From positions 2,232,001 through 2,296,000 of the forward strand of contig NZ_CP031015.1 in the NCBI RefSeq assembly GCF_003850245.1: a DNA stretch of 64,000 nt, read 5' to 3'. The first letter of the stretch is position 1, and each line of letters opens with the position of its first letter. This DNA comes from Microbacterium sp. ABRD28. GTDB taxonomy: Bacteria; Actinomycetota; Actinomycetes; Actinomycetales; Microbacteriaceae. The position numbers were made by a program, and so were the translations under genes. Below the pieces are notes generated by a model. That model had not been told where the DNA came from. It did not search any database and saw only the letters and a list, made by a program, of their open reading frames with translations. This document shows, piece by piece, positions 52,423 through 60,542 of this stretch.

Positions 52423-53300
52423 CACCTCGGACAGAAATGACTCGAGCGGTTGGTGAACGACACGCGCAGGATCGGGCGGCCGCATCGGGGACAGGGCTCG
52501 CCGGTGCGGCCGTAGGCGTTGAGAGAGTGCGCGAAGTAGCCGGCCTGACCGTTGACGTTGACGTACTGCGCGTCGAAGCTCGTGCCCCCCTCGGCCAGCG
52601 CCTTCTCCAGCACGGCGCGCACCTCCGCGAGCAACCGGTTGACCCGTCGGGTGGACAGCGTGTCGGCGGGCGTCTCGGGATGCAGGCGCGCCGCCCACAG
52701 CGCCTCGTCGGCGTAGATGTTGCCGATGCCGCTGACGACCGTCTGGTCGAGCATCACGCGCTTGATCGCGGACTTCTTCCGACCCAGGATGTCGCGGAAC
52801 CGCGCGTCGCGGAACGCGGGATCGAGGGGATCGCGCGCGATGTGCGCCACCTGCCGCGGAACGCAGGCGAGCTCGGATCCGACGCCCCCGGGAACGCCGT
52901 CGGGGGTGGGAAGAAGGGGGTCGACCGCCAGCGAGCCGAATGTGCGCTGATCAGCGAAGACGACGGCGAGTTCGCCGTGATCGGGATGACGGAGTTCGAA
53001 CCGCACCCGTTCGTGACGCTCGATCGGCGACCCCGGCGAACGAAGAAGCATCTGCCCGCTCATGCCCAGGTGTCCGACGACCGCCCGGTCGCCGCCCTCG
53101 AGGGGGAACCAGAGGAACTTCCCGCGGCGCACGGCCGCCTCGACGCGTCGACCGGCGAGGTTCGCTTCGAAGTCGGTGGCGTCCCCGTCGTGACGGGTCA
53201 AGGCGCGCACATCGTGCACGATGACGCCTTCGATGAGCGATCCGCGCATGGCGGGGTCCAGCCCACGACGGACGACCTCGACCTCGGGGAGCTCAGGCAT
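52380..53300 (-). CDS. mutM: Formamidopyrimidine-DNA glycosylase MutM
   Basis: Excises 8-oxoguanine and FaPy and nicks abasic sites. 306 aa. Catalytic N-terminal Pro in MPELPEVEVVRRGL, VGHLGMSGQM, the helix-two-turn-helix YVNVNGQAGYFAHSLNAYGRTG region, and the C-terminal zinc finger CPRCGRPILRV...SSHFCPRCQ. The ATG overlaps the rnc stop by 8 bp. The 3' end overlaps the convergent GNAT gene by 43 bp, so convergent transcription may interfere. Confidence 0.95.
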   Translation of the reverse strand: MPELPEVEVVRRGLDPAMRGSLIEGVIVHDVRALTRHDGDATDFEANLAGRRVEAAVRRGKFLWFPLEGGDRAVVGHLGMSGQMLLRSPGSPIERHERVRFELRHPDHGELAVVFADQRTFGSLAVDPLLPTPDGVPGGVGSELACVPRQVAHIARDPLDPAFRDARFRDILGRKKSAIKRVMLDQTVVSGIGNIYADEALWAARLHPETPADTLSTRRVNRLLAEVRAVLEKALAEGGTSFDAQYVNVNGQAGYFAHSLNAYGRTGEPCPRCGRPILRVSFTNRSSHFCPRCQAPASSTFFHAPA

Positions 53301-54024
53301 CGACGCCGCGGGCGTCGATCGACTCAGACAGCTCGCGCCACGCCAGAAGGGCGGCCGCCATCTCGGCATGCTTCTTGCTCGTGCCCGTGCCACGGGTCTC
53401 GGTCTGCCCGACCCGCACCCGCGCGGTGAAGACGCGATCGTGGTCGGGTCCGGTGGCGGAGATCTCGTAGACAGGGGGACCGAATCCGCGACGAGCGGCG
53501 AGCTCCTGCAGGCTCGTCTTCGGGTCGACGGCAGCGCCGTAACGCTCGGGGTCGGCCAGCAGCGGCTCGACGAGCCGCAGCACCAAGCCGGTGGCTGCAT
53601 CGGGTCCGGCGGACAGGTAGGCGGCCCCGATGACGGCCTCGGTCGCGTCGGCGAGGATCGAGTCCTTCTTCCGTCCGCCGGTGAGTTCCTCACCGCGCCC
53701 GAGCAGGACATGCTCGCCCAGCCCGATGCGGCGCGCGACCTCGGCGAGGGCGACGGTCGAGACGACGCTCGCACGCCGCTTGGCCAGCTGCCCCTCTTCG
53801 AGATCGGGATGCCGCGTGAACAGACGCACGGTCACGGCTTGCCCGAGGATGGCATCGCCGAGGAACTCGAGTCGCTCGTTGTGGGCAACCCCGCCGTGCT
53901 CGTATGCCCAGGAACGATGGGTGAGAGCCAGCAGCAGAAGCTCGGGGTCGATCTCGACCCCGAGCTTCTGTGTGAGTTCGTCCAGCGGCGGGTGCGCCGG
54001 CGTGGCGTCGGTACGGTGTGTCAC
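53293..54024 (-). CDS. rnc: Ribonuclease III
   Basis: Double-stranded-RNA endonuclease for rRNA and mRNA processing. 243 aa. RNase III signature HNERLEFLGDAILG, acidic residues DATEAVIGAAYLSAG, and the C-terminal dsRNA-binding domain (~165-235, PKTSLQELAARRGFGPPVYEI...GTGTSKKHAEMAAALLAW). GTG start at 54024 without clear Shine-Dalgarno; the first ~10 residues are less certain. Follows rpmF, overlaps mutM. Confidence 0.95.
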   Translation of the reverse strand: MTHRTDATPAHPPLDELTQKLGVEIDPELLLLALTHRSWAYEHGGVAHNERLEFLGDAILGQAVTVRLFTRHPDLEEGQLAKRRASVVSTVALAEVARRIGLGEHVLLGRGEELTGGRKKDSILADATEAVIGAAYLSAGPDAATGLVLRLVEPLLADPERYGAAVDPKTSLQELAARRGFGPPVYEISATGPDHDRVFTARVRVGQTETRGTGTSKKHAEMAAALLAWRELSESIDARGVDA

Positions 54025-54043
54025 CGAGTGCGCAACAGGCCGA

Positions 54044-54253
54044 TCAGACGTCGGCGACCTTGCGGCCCTTGTACTCCAGGAACAGCTCGGTGCCCTGCGA
54101 GTCGGTGACGACCTTCGCCTGGTGCGGACGGCTGTAGACGACCTTGCCGTTCTCGATGGTCTTGACCAGCGTGGGGGCCTCGGCCTTCCACTGCGCGCGG
54201 CGCGAACGGGTGTTCGAGCGGGAGACCTTCCGCTTCGGGGGGTTACCTGCCAT
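54044..54253 (-). CDS. rpmF: 50S ribosomal protein L32
   Basis: 69 aa. N-terminus [21 protein letters not shown] is the standard bacterial L32 opening. The Zn-binding cysteines of the C+ form are absent (zinc-free type), which can matter for zinc regulation. Starts 2 bp after the DUF177 gene stop. DUF177-rpmF-rnc-mutM is a common actinobacterial order. Confidence 0.96.
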   Translation of the reverse strand: MAGNPPKRKVSRSNTRSRRAQWKAEAPTLVKTIENGKVVYSRPHQAKVVTDSQGTELFLEYKGRKVADV

Positions 54254-54255
54254 GG

Positions 54256-54846
54256 CTAGCTCTTCTCTGTGTTCTCAGCGCGGGGCGCTGGGTTCTCGTC
54301 ACGGTCCTGCGGCCCGGGGGCCGTGACCGCGTCGTGGTCGATGTAGTCCTGGAGCGCCGCCCATCGGGGATCGATTGGCTCAGCGCTCGGTTCGGCATCT
54401 GCTGTCCGCCGGACACCCGTGACCGGATCGAGGCCGGGGCAATCCGGCTGACACACCGGTTGGAAGGGAAGCGACAGGACGACCGCATCCCTGACCAGAG
54501 TTTCAAGATCCACGTGGTCGTCTTGAACCTCGAAGTCAGTTTCCTCCGATCCAGAATACGCGAAAAGCTCCTGGAACTCGACTTCGACGCCCTCGGCGAT
54601 GTCGCGAAGGCATCGTCCGCACACCCCGGAGAAGATCGTACGCGCCTCGCCCGACACGAGGATGCCCTCGTGGACCGACTCGAGTCGCACATCCAGCTCC
54701 AGCGACTCCGACGCCGGTACCGAGACGAGACCCTCGCCCCACTTCTCCGGGACGGTCGGATCGAGGCGGAACTCCCGCATCTCGCCCGGTCGGCGGACGA
54801 TGTCTCGCACGGGGATGACGAAGGGTCCGTTCAGCCGTCTGGTCAC
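54256..54846 (-). CDS. DUF177 / YceD family protein
   Basis: 196 aa. Two CxxC-like pairs: [11 protein letters not shown] and [12 protein letters not shown], characteristic of DUF177, which is linked to large-subunit 23S rRNA accumulation in plants and bacteria. The last ~45 residues are acidic and disordered. GTG start 54846 is 8 nt from TAACAT (54855-54860), consistent with a leaderless mRNA. It lies directly upstream of rpmF, as usual. Confidence 0.92.
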   Translation of the reverse strand: MTRRLNGPFVIPVRDIVRRPGEMREFRLDPTVPEKWGEGLVSVPASESLELDVRLESVHEGILVSGEARTIFSGVCGRCLRDIAEGVEVEFQELFAYSGSEETDFEVQDDHVDLETLVRDAVVLSLPFQPVCQPDCPGLDPVTGVRRTADAEPSAEPIDPRWAALQDYIDHDAVTAPGPQDRDENPAPRAENTEKS

Positions 54847-54854
54847 GGGCGACC

Positions 54855-54860
54855 ATGTTA
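54855..54860 (-). promoter_or_regulatory. -10 element for the DUF177-rpmF-rnc-mutM unit
   Basis: TAACAT, 8 nt, GTG. Confidence 0.45.
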
Positions 54861-54881
54861 CCCGCCCCGAGAGCGTGCGGC

Positions 54882-55379
54882 TCAGGCCGACAGGTCGTGC
54901 GCGACGAGGAACCGCGCGACGGCGGGCGGAACGAAGGGCGACACGTCACCGCCCAGGGCGGCCACCTGACGCACGAGCGAGCTGGAGACCATGGCGTGCG
55001 CGGGATCGGGAAGCAGGAAGACGGTTTCGACGTGGGCGAGGTGGCGGTTCACGATCGCCATCGGGGTCTCGTAGGCCACGTCGATCTGGGAGCGGATCCC
55101 CTTCACCAGCACACCGGCGTCGACATCGGCGGCGTAGTCCACGAGCAGCCCTACGCTCCACGAGGCGATGATCACCTCGCTGTCGATGTCGCTCTCGGCG
55201 ACGGACTGCTCCAGGAGCGACAGGCGCTGCGCGATCGGCAGCATCGCCTCCTTGTCGGGGTTGTGCACCACGAGGACGTGCAGCTGGTCGTACAGGCGCG
55301 CCGCGCGGCGGATCACATCGAGGTGACCGAGCGTCGGCGGGTCGAACGATCCGGGGACGACGGCGATCCTGCTGTTCAT
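54882..55379 (-). CDS. coaD: Phosphopantetheine adenylyltransferase CoaD
   Basis: Fourth step of coenzyme A synthesis, making dephospho-CoA. 165 aa. T/HxGH motif in [41 protein letters not shown], and the late [15 protein letters not shown]. The ATG lies 6 nt after TAGGGT. rsmD, which often adjoins coaD, is ~3 kb away on the other strand here. Confidence 0.96.
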   Translation of the reverse strand: MNSRIAVVPGSFDPPTLGHLDVIRRAARLYDQLHVLVVHNPDKEAMLPIAQRLSLLEQSVAESDIDSEVIIASWSVGLLVDYAADVDAGVLVKGIRSQIDVAYETPMAIVNRHLAHVETVFLLPDPAHAMVSSSLVRQVAALGGDVSPFVPPAVARFLVAHDLSA

Positions 55380-55385
55380 TCGACC

Positions 55386-55391
55386 ACCCTA
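55386..55391 (-). promoter_or_regulatory. -10 element for leaderless coaD
   Basis: TAGGGT, 6 nt, ATG at 55379. Confidence 0.5.
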
Positions 55392-55455
55392 TCGATGGGC
55401 CGCAGCCCCTCCCCGACACGGCGTACTCCGTCTGCGAGGTCGGCCACGTCGGCGG

Positions 55456-57660
55456 TCAGGTCCGTGCGAGCGCGGCGCGCTCGACATTGCCGATCCGCCG
55501 TTCGATCGCGGCGGACACCGCCGGATGGCGAAGCAGCGCCGGATCATCCGAGATCACCGTCTCCGCCGCGCGCCGAGCGGCGGAGATGAGGTCGGCGTCG
55601 CGGGCCACCCGCAGCAGGCGGAGCGAGGAGCGCGCACCCGACTGGAGGTCGCCGAGCACGTCGCCTTCTCCGCGGAGGTCGAGATCGACTTCGGCGAGTT
55701 CGAAGCCGTCGAGGGTGGCGGCGACGGCCTCGACACGTTGACGCGCGAGCGAGCCATGCTCGGCTTCGGTGACCAGCAGACACAGCCCCGGGACCCCACC
55801 ACGCCCCACGCGTCCCCGCAGCTGGTGCAGCTGAGACACCCCGAAGCGATCGGCCTCGAGGATCACCATGGTCGACGCGTTCGCGACATCGACCCCCACC
55901 TCGACGACCGTCGTGGCCACCAGGACGTCGATCTCGCCGCGCGCGAACGACTGCATGATGTCGTCCTTCTGCTCCGACGGGAGCTTGCCGTGCACCATCG
56001 CCACCCGGATGTCCGCGAAGGCGGGATGACGCGCCAGCAGGTCGACGACCTGGACGACACCCCAGCGGGTGCGACCCGAGCCGGTGCCTGCGGCGGGGGC
56101 CGCGCCCTTCTCCGCCGCAGGAGCGACGTCCTCCGCTGCATCGGGGGTCGGCGCCTCGTCGTCGATGACGTCGGCGTCCGCATCGATCGCCGCCGTGACG
56201 ATGAACGCCTGCCTCCCCTGGGCGACCTCCTCGGCGACGCGCTCCCACACCCGCCCGAACCACGCGGGACGCTCGGCGAGCGGTGCGACGTGCGTGGTGA
56301 TGCCCGCGCGTCCGGACGGCATCGAGCGGATCGTCGACACATCCAGATCGCCGAACACCGTCATCGCCACGGTGCGCGGAATCGGTGTGGCGGTCAGGAC
56401 GAGCACGTGAGGCGCGCTGCCCTTGGCGCGCAGCGCCTCCCGCTGCTCGACCCCGAACCGATGCTGCTCGTCGATCACGACCAATCCGAGGTCGGCGAAC
56501 GTGGTCGAGTCGCTGAGCAGGGCATGGGTGCCGACGACGATGCGGGCCTGCCCCGACGCGGCGCGCAGGGCTGCCTTGCGTCGATCCGCCGCGGGAAGCT
56601 GTCCGGTCAGCAGGGTGGGCATGAGCTCGGGGGCGAGCACCGGACCGAGCATGCGCGCGATCGATCGCACGTGTTGCGCCGCCAGGACTTCCGTGGGCGC
56701 GATCAGGGCCGACTGGCCACCCGACTGCGCCACCTGCAGCATCGCCCGCAGTGCGACGAGGGTCTTCCCCGAACCGACTTCACCCTGGACGAGGCGATTC
56801 ATCGGCCATCCGCCGACGAGGTCGCGCGCGATCTGCTCCCCCGCCGCCTCCTGATCACTGGTCAGGGCGAACGGCAGTTCCGCGTCGAAACGCTCGAGCA
56901 GGTCGCCGGGCGGCCGCGCGGTCGCCGACATCGCGCGCACGAACTGCCGCTGCTGGAACAGCGCCGCCTGGAGCACGAACGCCTCCTGCATCCGGAGGGT
57001 CTCGCGCGCGGCGTCGACCTGTTCGAGGAAGTCGGGCCGGTGGATGCGCTCCAGCGCGGTCCGCGCGTCCAGAAGCCCGTGTGCGCGTCGCAACGGCTCG
57101 GGCACGGGGTCGTCGAAGGAGCCCAGGACGTCCAGAACGACACCGACCGTCTTGGCCACCAGGAAGCTCGGCACGGTCGCGGTGGCGGGGTAGATCGGGA
57201 TCGGGAGGTGCGCCGTCGCCTCGGCGGTCATCCGCGCGGTCTCCTCGTCGTCGAAGAGCTCGTACACCGGATGCGCGAGCTGGAAGTGGCCCCGGTACTC
57301 ACTGACCTTTCCGGCGAAGATGCCGCGGCGGCCGGGCGTGAGGTCGCCGAGGCGCCATTTCTGATTGAAGAAGGTCAGCGTCAGGGCGCCGTTGCCGTCG
57401 CTGATCTTGGCCTCGACCAGGGATCCGCGACGGTTGCGCATCGGACGATCGGTGACGCTCTGGACTTCGGCGACGATCGTCACCGGTTCGCCCAGGGGCA
57501 GGGACGCGATCGGCGTCAGCTCTCCCCGGAGCGCGTATCGACGCGGATAGTGCGAGAGGAGGTGCTCGACCGTGCGCATCCCGAACGCGCGCTCGAACAG
57601 CTTGGCGGTCTTGCCGCCCACGACCGCGTCCAGACGCGATTCGAGGGCGATGGGCGGCAT
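55456..57660 (-). CDS. recG: ATP-dependent DNA helicase RecG
   Basis: Remodels stalled replication forks and Holliday junctions. 734 aa. OB/wedge domain (~60-160), motif I GEVGSGKTLVALRAML, motif II VIDEQHRFGVEQR, motif III LTATPIPRT, and the RecA2 half with DVLVATTVVEVGVDVANA and QLHQLRGRVGRGG. A disordered Ala/Pro/Glu insert (~residues 480-515) breaks the RecA2 region, absent in E. coli. The ATG is 6 nt after TACACT. Not coupled to coaD (76-bp gap). Confidence 0.96.
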   Translation of the reverse strand: MPPIALESRLDAVVGGKTAKLFERAFGMRTVEHLLSHYPRRYALRGELTPIASLPLGEPVTIVAEVQSVTDRPMRNRRGSLVEAKISDGNGALTLTFFNQKWRLGDLTPGRRGIFAGKVSEYRGHFQLAHPVYELFDDEETARMTAEATAHLPIPIYPATATVPSFLVAKTVGVVLDVLGSFDDPVPEPLRRAHGLLDARTALERIHRPDFLEQVDAARETLRMQEAFVLQAALFQQRQFVRAMSATARPPGDLLERFDAELPFALTSDQEAAGEQIARDLVGGWPMNRLVQGEVGSGKTLVALRAMLQVAQSGGQSALIAPTEVLAAQHVRSIARMLGPVLAPELMPTLLTGQLPAADRRKAALRAASGQARIVVGTHALLSDSTTFADLGLVVIDEQHRFGVEQREALRAKGSAPHVLVLTATPIPRTVAMTVFGDLDVSTIRSMPSGRAGITTHVAPLAERPAWFGRVWERVAEEVAQGRQAFIVTAAIDADADVIDDEAPTPDAAEDVAPAAEKGAAPAAGTGSGRTRWGVVQVVDLLARHPAFADIRVAMVHGKLPSEQKDDIMQSFARGEIDVLVATTVVEVGVDVANASTMVILEADRFGVSQLHQLRGRVGRGGVPGLCLLVTEAEHGSLARQRVEAVAATLDGFELAEVDLDLRGEGDVLGDLQSGARSSLRLLRVARDADLISAARRAAETVISDDPALLRHPAVSAAIERRIGNVERAALART

Positions 57661-57666
57661 ACCTCG

Positions 57667-57672
57667 AGTGTA
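57667..57672 (-). promoter_or_regulatory. -10 element for leaderless recG
   Basis: TACACT, 6 nt, ATG at 57660. Confidence 0.5.
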
Positions 57673-57713
57673 GGGAGCGCCGCCGACAACGACCCTTCCT
57701 ACGGTGATCCGGT

Positions 57714-58307
57714 TCAGCCGAAGATCTGCGACGCGATGTCCGAGAGGAACGCGCGCCCGTTGCGGTTCACCGGTGCGTAGTAGATCCAGACGTCGTCCCG
57801 CGCGACGACGAACTCCTCCGTGTCCGGGCCCGAGCCGGGAAGCTCGCAGAACTGGGCGCCGAAGTCATCGGCGACCTGGCAGCTGTATCCCTGATCGGGC
57901 AGCGTCGCAACGGCGGCGGCGACCGCATCGGGGGTCGCGGTGCTGATCAGCAACAGCAGACCCGTGGCGTCACCGACGATCCAGTCGCAGCCGAGCACCA
58001 GCGTCGCTCCCTCCGGCGCCGGGCGCTCGAAACCCTGTCCATCGCTCTGGAGCGTCATGTCGCCGACCATCTCCAGACGCGACGCCTCGCTGCCCAGCTC
58101 GTTGCAGTCGGTGGGGATCGTCGCCGTCGCCGTCGGCGACTCGCTCGGCGACTCGCTCGGCGACTCGCTGGGCGACGCGCTCGGCTCGCTGGACGCTGTC
58201 GGGGTGGACGTCGGCGTCGGAGCGGGCTCCGGCGCACATCCGGCCAGGAGAGCGAGAGCGAGAACTGCTCCGGCGATCGCGGTGAGGGAACGGTGGCGCT
58301 GAGACAT
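57714..58307 (-). CDS. Secreted lipoprotein with Ser-Glu-Pro repeat linker, unknown function
   Basis: 197 aa. Signal peptide with lipobox ALLAGC (Cys near residue 24), then a low-complexity linker of Pro/Thr/Ser and repeated SESP units (~27-65). A folded extracellular domain follows, with four cysteines (DCNELGS, LGCDWIV, YSCQVADD, FCELPG), probably two disulfides, ending in VWIYYAPVNRNGRAFLSDIASQ. No named family. Shine-Dalgarno GGAG before the ATG. It lies between recG and rsmD and is probably an isolated gene. Confidence 0.82.
   Translation of the reverse strand: MSQRHRSLTAIAGAVLALALLAGCAPEPAPTPTSTPTASSEPSASPSESPSESPSESPTATATIPTDCNELGSEASRLEMVGDMTLQSDGQGFERPAPEGATLVLGCDWIVGDATGLLLLISTATPDAVAAAVATLPDQGYSCQVADDFGAQFCELPGSGPDTEEFVVARDDVWIYYAPVNRNGRAFLSDIASQIFG
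58138..58185. repeat. 12-bp tandem repeat encoding SESP units
   Basis: Four consecutive 12-bp units (GACTCGCTCGGC and two near-copies) in the lipoprotein gene. Probably variable between strains. Confidence 0.8.
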
Positions 58308-58418
58308 CGACGGCTCCTGCAGGCGGGGACGGGGTGCGGACGAATCCCGCCCGGCACGCGTCATCCTAGGGACAGCCGGGCCGCTCCCGCCGCAGGCGGA
58401 GTGTCGTGTCGCGATCGG

Positions 58419-58424
58419 TATCGT
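58419..58424 (+). promoter_or_regulatory. -10 element for leaderless rsmD
   Basis: TATCGT, 7 nt, GTG at 58432. An upstream GTG at 58423 overlaps the hexamer and so is unlikely to be the start. Confidence 0.45.
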
Positions 58425-58431
58425 GGAGCAC

Positions 58432-59034
58432 GTGACCCGCATCATCTCCGGACGGGCCGGCTCGCTCACCCTCGACGTCCCCGATGCCGGAACGCGGCCG
58501 ACGAGCGATCGGGTCCGCGAATCGCTCTTCAACGCGCTGAGCGCGTCCGACCTCCTCCGCGGCACGCGGGTGCTCGATCTGTACGCGGGTTCGGGTGCGC
58601 TCGGGCTCGAGGCCGCCAGTCGAGGGGCGATGACGGTCGACCTCGTCGAGAAGGCCCCGCGCGCAGTGACGGTGATCCGCAGGAACGTCGCGCGCATCCA
58701 TGCCGCGCTGCGCGGAGCGCCAGATGCCGCCCGGATCGCCGTTCACCGCACCGCGGTCGACGCGTACCTGCGCTCGGCGCCCACCGGCGTCTTCGATCTG
58801 GTGTTCCTCGACCCCCCGTACGACCTCTCCGACGCCGAGTTGAGCGCGACCCTGGAACTGCTCGTCCCCGCCCTGTCGCCGGACTCGACGGTGATCGTCG
58901 AGCGCGCCGCGAGGTCGGCACCGCCCGCGTGGCCCCCGGGGCTCGTGCGCGATCGCGACCGCCGCTACGGCGACACCGCGCTGTGGTGGGCCGTGCGCGG
59001 CGCTCAGCCCGAGACCGCGTCCCAGTCGCGGTAG
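58432..59034 (+). CDS. rsmD: 16S rRNA (guanine966-N2)-methyltransferase RsmD
   Basis: Methylates G966 of 16S rRNA. 200 aa. N-terminal RIISGRAGSLTLDVP and RPTSDRVRESLFNAL are family markers; SAM-binding motif RVLDLYAGSGALGLEAASRGA; catalytic VFLDPPYDL. The GTG at 58432 (VTRIISG) matches the usual start and the leaderless -10. The 3' end overlaps the convergent thiL by 31 bp. Confidence 0.93.
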   Translation: MTRIISGRAGSLTLDVPDAGTRPTSDRVRESLFNALSASDLLRGTRVLDLYAGSGALGLEAASRGAMTVDLVEKAPRAVTVIRRNVARIHAALRGAPDAARIAVHRTAVDAYLRSAPTGVFDLVFLDPPYDLSDAELSATLELLVPALSPDSTVIVERAARSAPPAWPPGLVRDRDRRYGDTALWWAVRGAQPETASQSR

Positions 59035-59984
59035 GGATCCCAGCCGCCGTACCCGTCGTACGGCTTTCCGTCGACGAGGAGCGGATGGTCCCCCGCGGCG
59101 CCGACACGGCCGATGACCCGGAATCCGGGCGCAGGTCCGACCGCGGCGGGGAAGGTCGCCAGCAGGGCGTGGTCTTCCCCGCCGGCCAGCGCGATCCCTG
59201 GCTCGGGTCCGATCGCATCGGTCTGCAGCTCGAGGGTCACATCGGAAGCGCGGGCGAGGCGGCCGGCATCCAGGGCAAGTCCGTCCGAGACGTCCATCAT
59301 CGCCGTCGCCCCGTGCGAGGCCGCCACCGCTCCTGCCGCGATCGGCGGCCGCGGTCGCAGCTGGGCGCCCACGAGCGCGGCGTCGGCCTCTGTCAGCGAG
59401 GCGACCGCGACCGGCCGTCCATCCACACGGAACCGGTCGAAGAGGATGGCCAGACCCCGCGCAGCCTTCCCCAGTTCCCCGCAGACCGCCACCACGTCGC
59501 CGGCGCGCGCACCGCGACGCGTGACCGGTGCGGTTCCATCGAGCACCCCGAGGGCGGTGACCGCGATCGTCAGGGTGTCCGAGACGGTGAGGTCTCCTCC
59601 CTCGACCGCGGCGCCGGGCGCCAGTTCGTCGCACCCGGCACGCAGACCGTCGGCGATCCCCTCCACGAAGGAGACGGGTGTGTGATCGGGCATCGCCAGG
59701 GCCACCAGCAGCGCCGTGGGTCGCGCGCCCATCGCCGCGATATCGGCGAGGTTCACCGCGGCGGCCTTCCACCCGAGATCCTTCGCCGACGACCACGCGA
59801 GGCGGAAGTCGGGGCCGTGGACGAGGGTGTCGACGCTGGCGACGATGCGGCCGCCCGGTGCGGCGAGCACGGCGGCGTCATCGCCCGGGCCGAGGAGCGC
59901 CCGCGAGGGAGCGAGACGGCCCAGGATGCGGGTGAGGACCTCGCCCTCGGTCAGGTCGCCGACGACAGGATCCGGAGCACTCAC
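59004..59984 (-). CDS. thiL: Thiamine-phosphate kinase ThiL
   Basis: Phosphorylates thiamine phosphate to the diphosphate cofactor. 326 aa, PurM-like fold: LLGPGDDAAVL, VASVDTLVHGPDF, KAAAVNLADIAAMGARPTALL, AVEGGDLTVSD, MMDVSDGLALDAGRLARAS and LAGGEDHALLATFP. GTG start 6 nt from TACGGT. Divergent from the DUF3515 gene, with two leaderless promoters back to back. Confidence 0.95.
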   Translation of the reverse strand: MSAPDPVVGDLTEGEVLTRILGRLAPSRALLGPGDDAAVLAAPGGRIVASVDTLVHGPDFRLAWSSAKDLGWKAAAVNLADIAAMGARPTALLVALAMPDHTPVSFVEGIADGLRAGCDELAPGAAVEGGDLTVSDTLTIAVTALGVLDGTAPVTRRGARAGDVVAVCGELGKAARGLAILFDRFRVDGRPVAVASLTEADAALVGAQLRPRPPIAAGAVAASHGATAMMDVSDGLALDAGRLARASDVTLELQTDAIGPEPGIALAGGEDHALLATFPAAVGPAPGFRVIGRVGAAGDHPLLVDGKPYDGYGGWDPYRDWDAVSG

Positions 59985-59990
59985 CGTCTC

Positions 59991-59996
59991 ACCGTA
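59991..59996 (-). promoter_or_regulatory. -10 element for leaderless thiL
   Basis: TACGGT, 6 nt, GTG at 59984. Confidence 0.5.
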
Positions 59997-60013
59997 CCCA
60001 CCGACGACCGGGT

Positions 60014-60019
60014 TAGCCT
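60014..60019 (+). promoter_or_regulatory. -10 element for leaderless DUF3515 gene
   Basis: TAGCCT, 6 nt, GTG at 60026; back to back with the thiL promoter. Confidence 0.5.
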
Positions 60020-60025
60020 GGTCGG

Positions 60026-60502
60026 GTGCCCTTCCCCCGTCATCGTCTGCTGTTCGGCGCGCTCGCGATCGGCGCTGCCCTGACGCTGTCCTCGTGCGCG
60101 GGGACGGTATCCCTTCCCCCCGCCGCCAACGCCGACGACCCGCTCTGCGCAGAGGTCACCGTCCGCCTGCCCGCCGAGGTCGACGGACAGGAGCGCCGGT
60201 GGACCGACGCGCAGGCGACCGGCGCGTGGGGCACACCGACCTCGGTCATCCTCACCTGCGGCGTGGAGCCCCCGGGACCGACGGAGGCCCGATGCATCAC
60301 GATCGGCGGAGTGGACTGGATCGTCGACGAGAGCGATCCGCCCCGCTATCTCATCCGCAGCTATGGACGCACACCCGCGGTCGAGGTCTACGCCGACAAC
60401 AGCGTCGTCTCGCCCAACGAGGTGCTGTCCGCCCTCGGACCGATCGTGTCGCAGCTCCCCCGCGAATCCGAGTGCACCTCGACCGAGACGCTCCTGGACT
60501 GA
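60026..60502 (+). CDS. DUF3515 lipoprotein
   Basis: 158 aa. N-terminal lipobox (LTLSSC, Cys near residue 24), then an extracytoplasmic domain with CAEVTVRLPAEVDGQERR, WGTPTSVILTCGVEPPGPTEARCITIGGVDWIVDE and a late C in ESECTST. This is the DUF3515 pattern, common and uncharacterised in actinobacteria, often next to thiL/ddl as here. No enzyme motif. Monocistronic. Confidence 0.88.
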   Translation: MPFPRHRLLFGALAIGAALTLSSCAGTVSLPPAANADDPLCAEVTVRLPAEVDGQERRWTDAQATGAWGTPTSVILTCGVEPPGPTEARCITIGGVDWIVDESDPPRYLIRSYGRTPAVEVYADNSVVSPNEVLSALGPIVSQLPRESECTSTETLLD

Positions 60503-60542
60503 CGCCCCTCAAGGGTGAACGCCGGACAGGCTCGGATGCCGC

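Noticed and set aside
58423..58431. Earlier GTG as start of rsmD
   Set aside because: It lies within the TATCGT hexamer proposed as -10; RsmD proteins begin at the VTRIISG equivalent.
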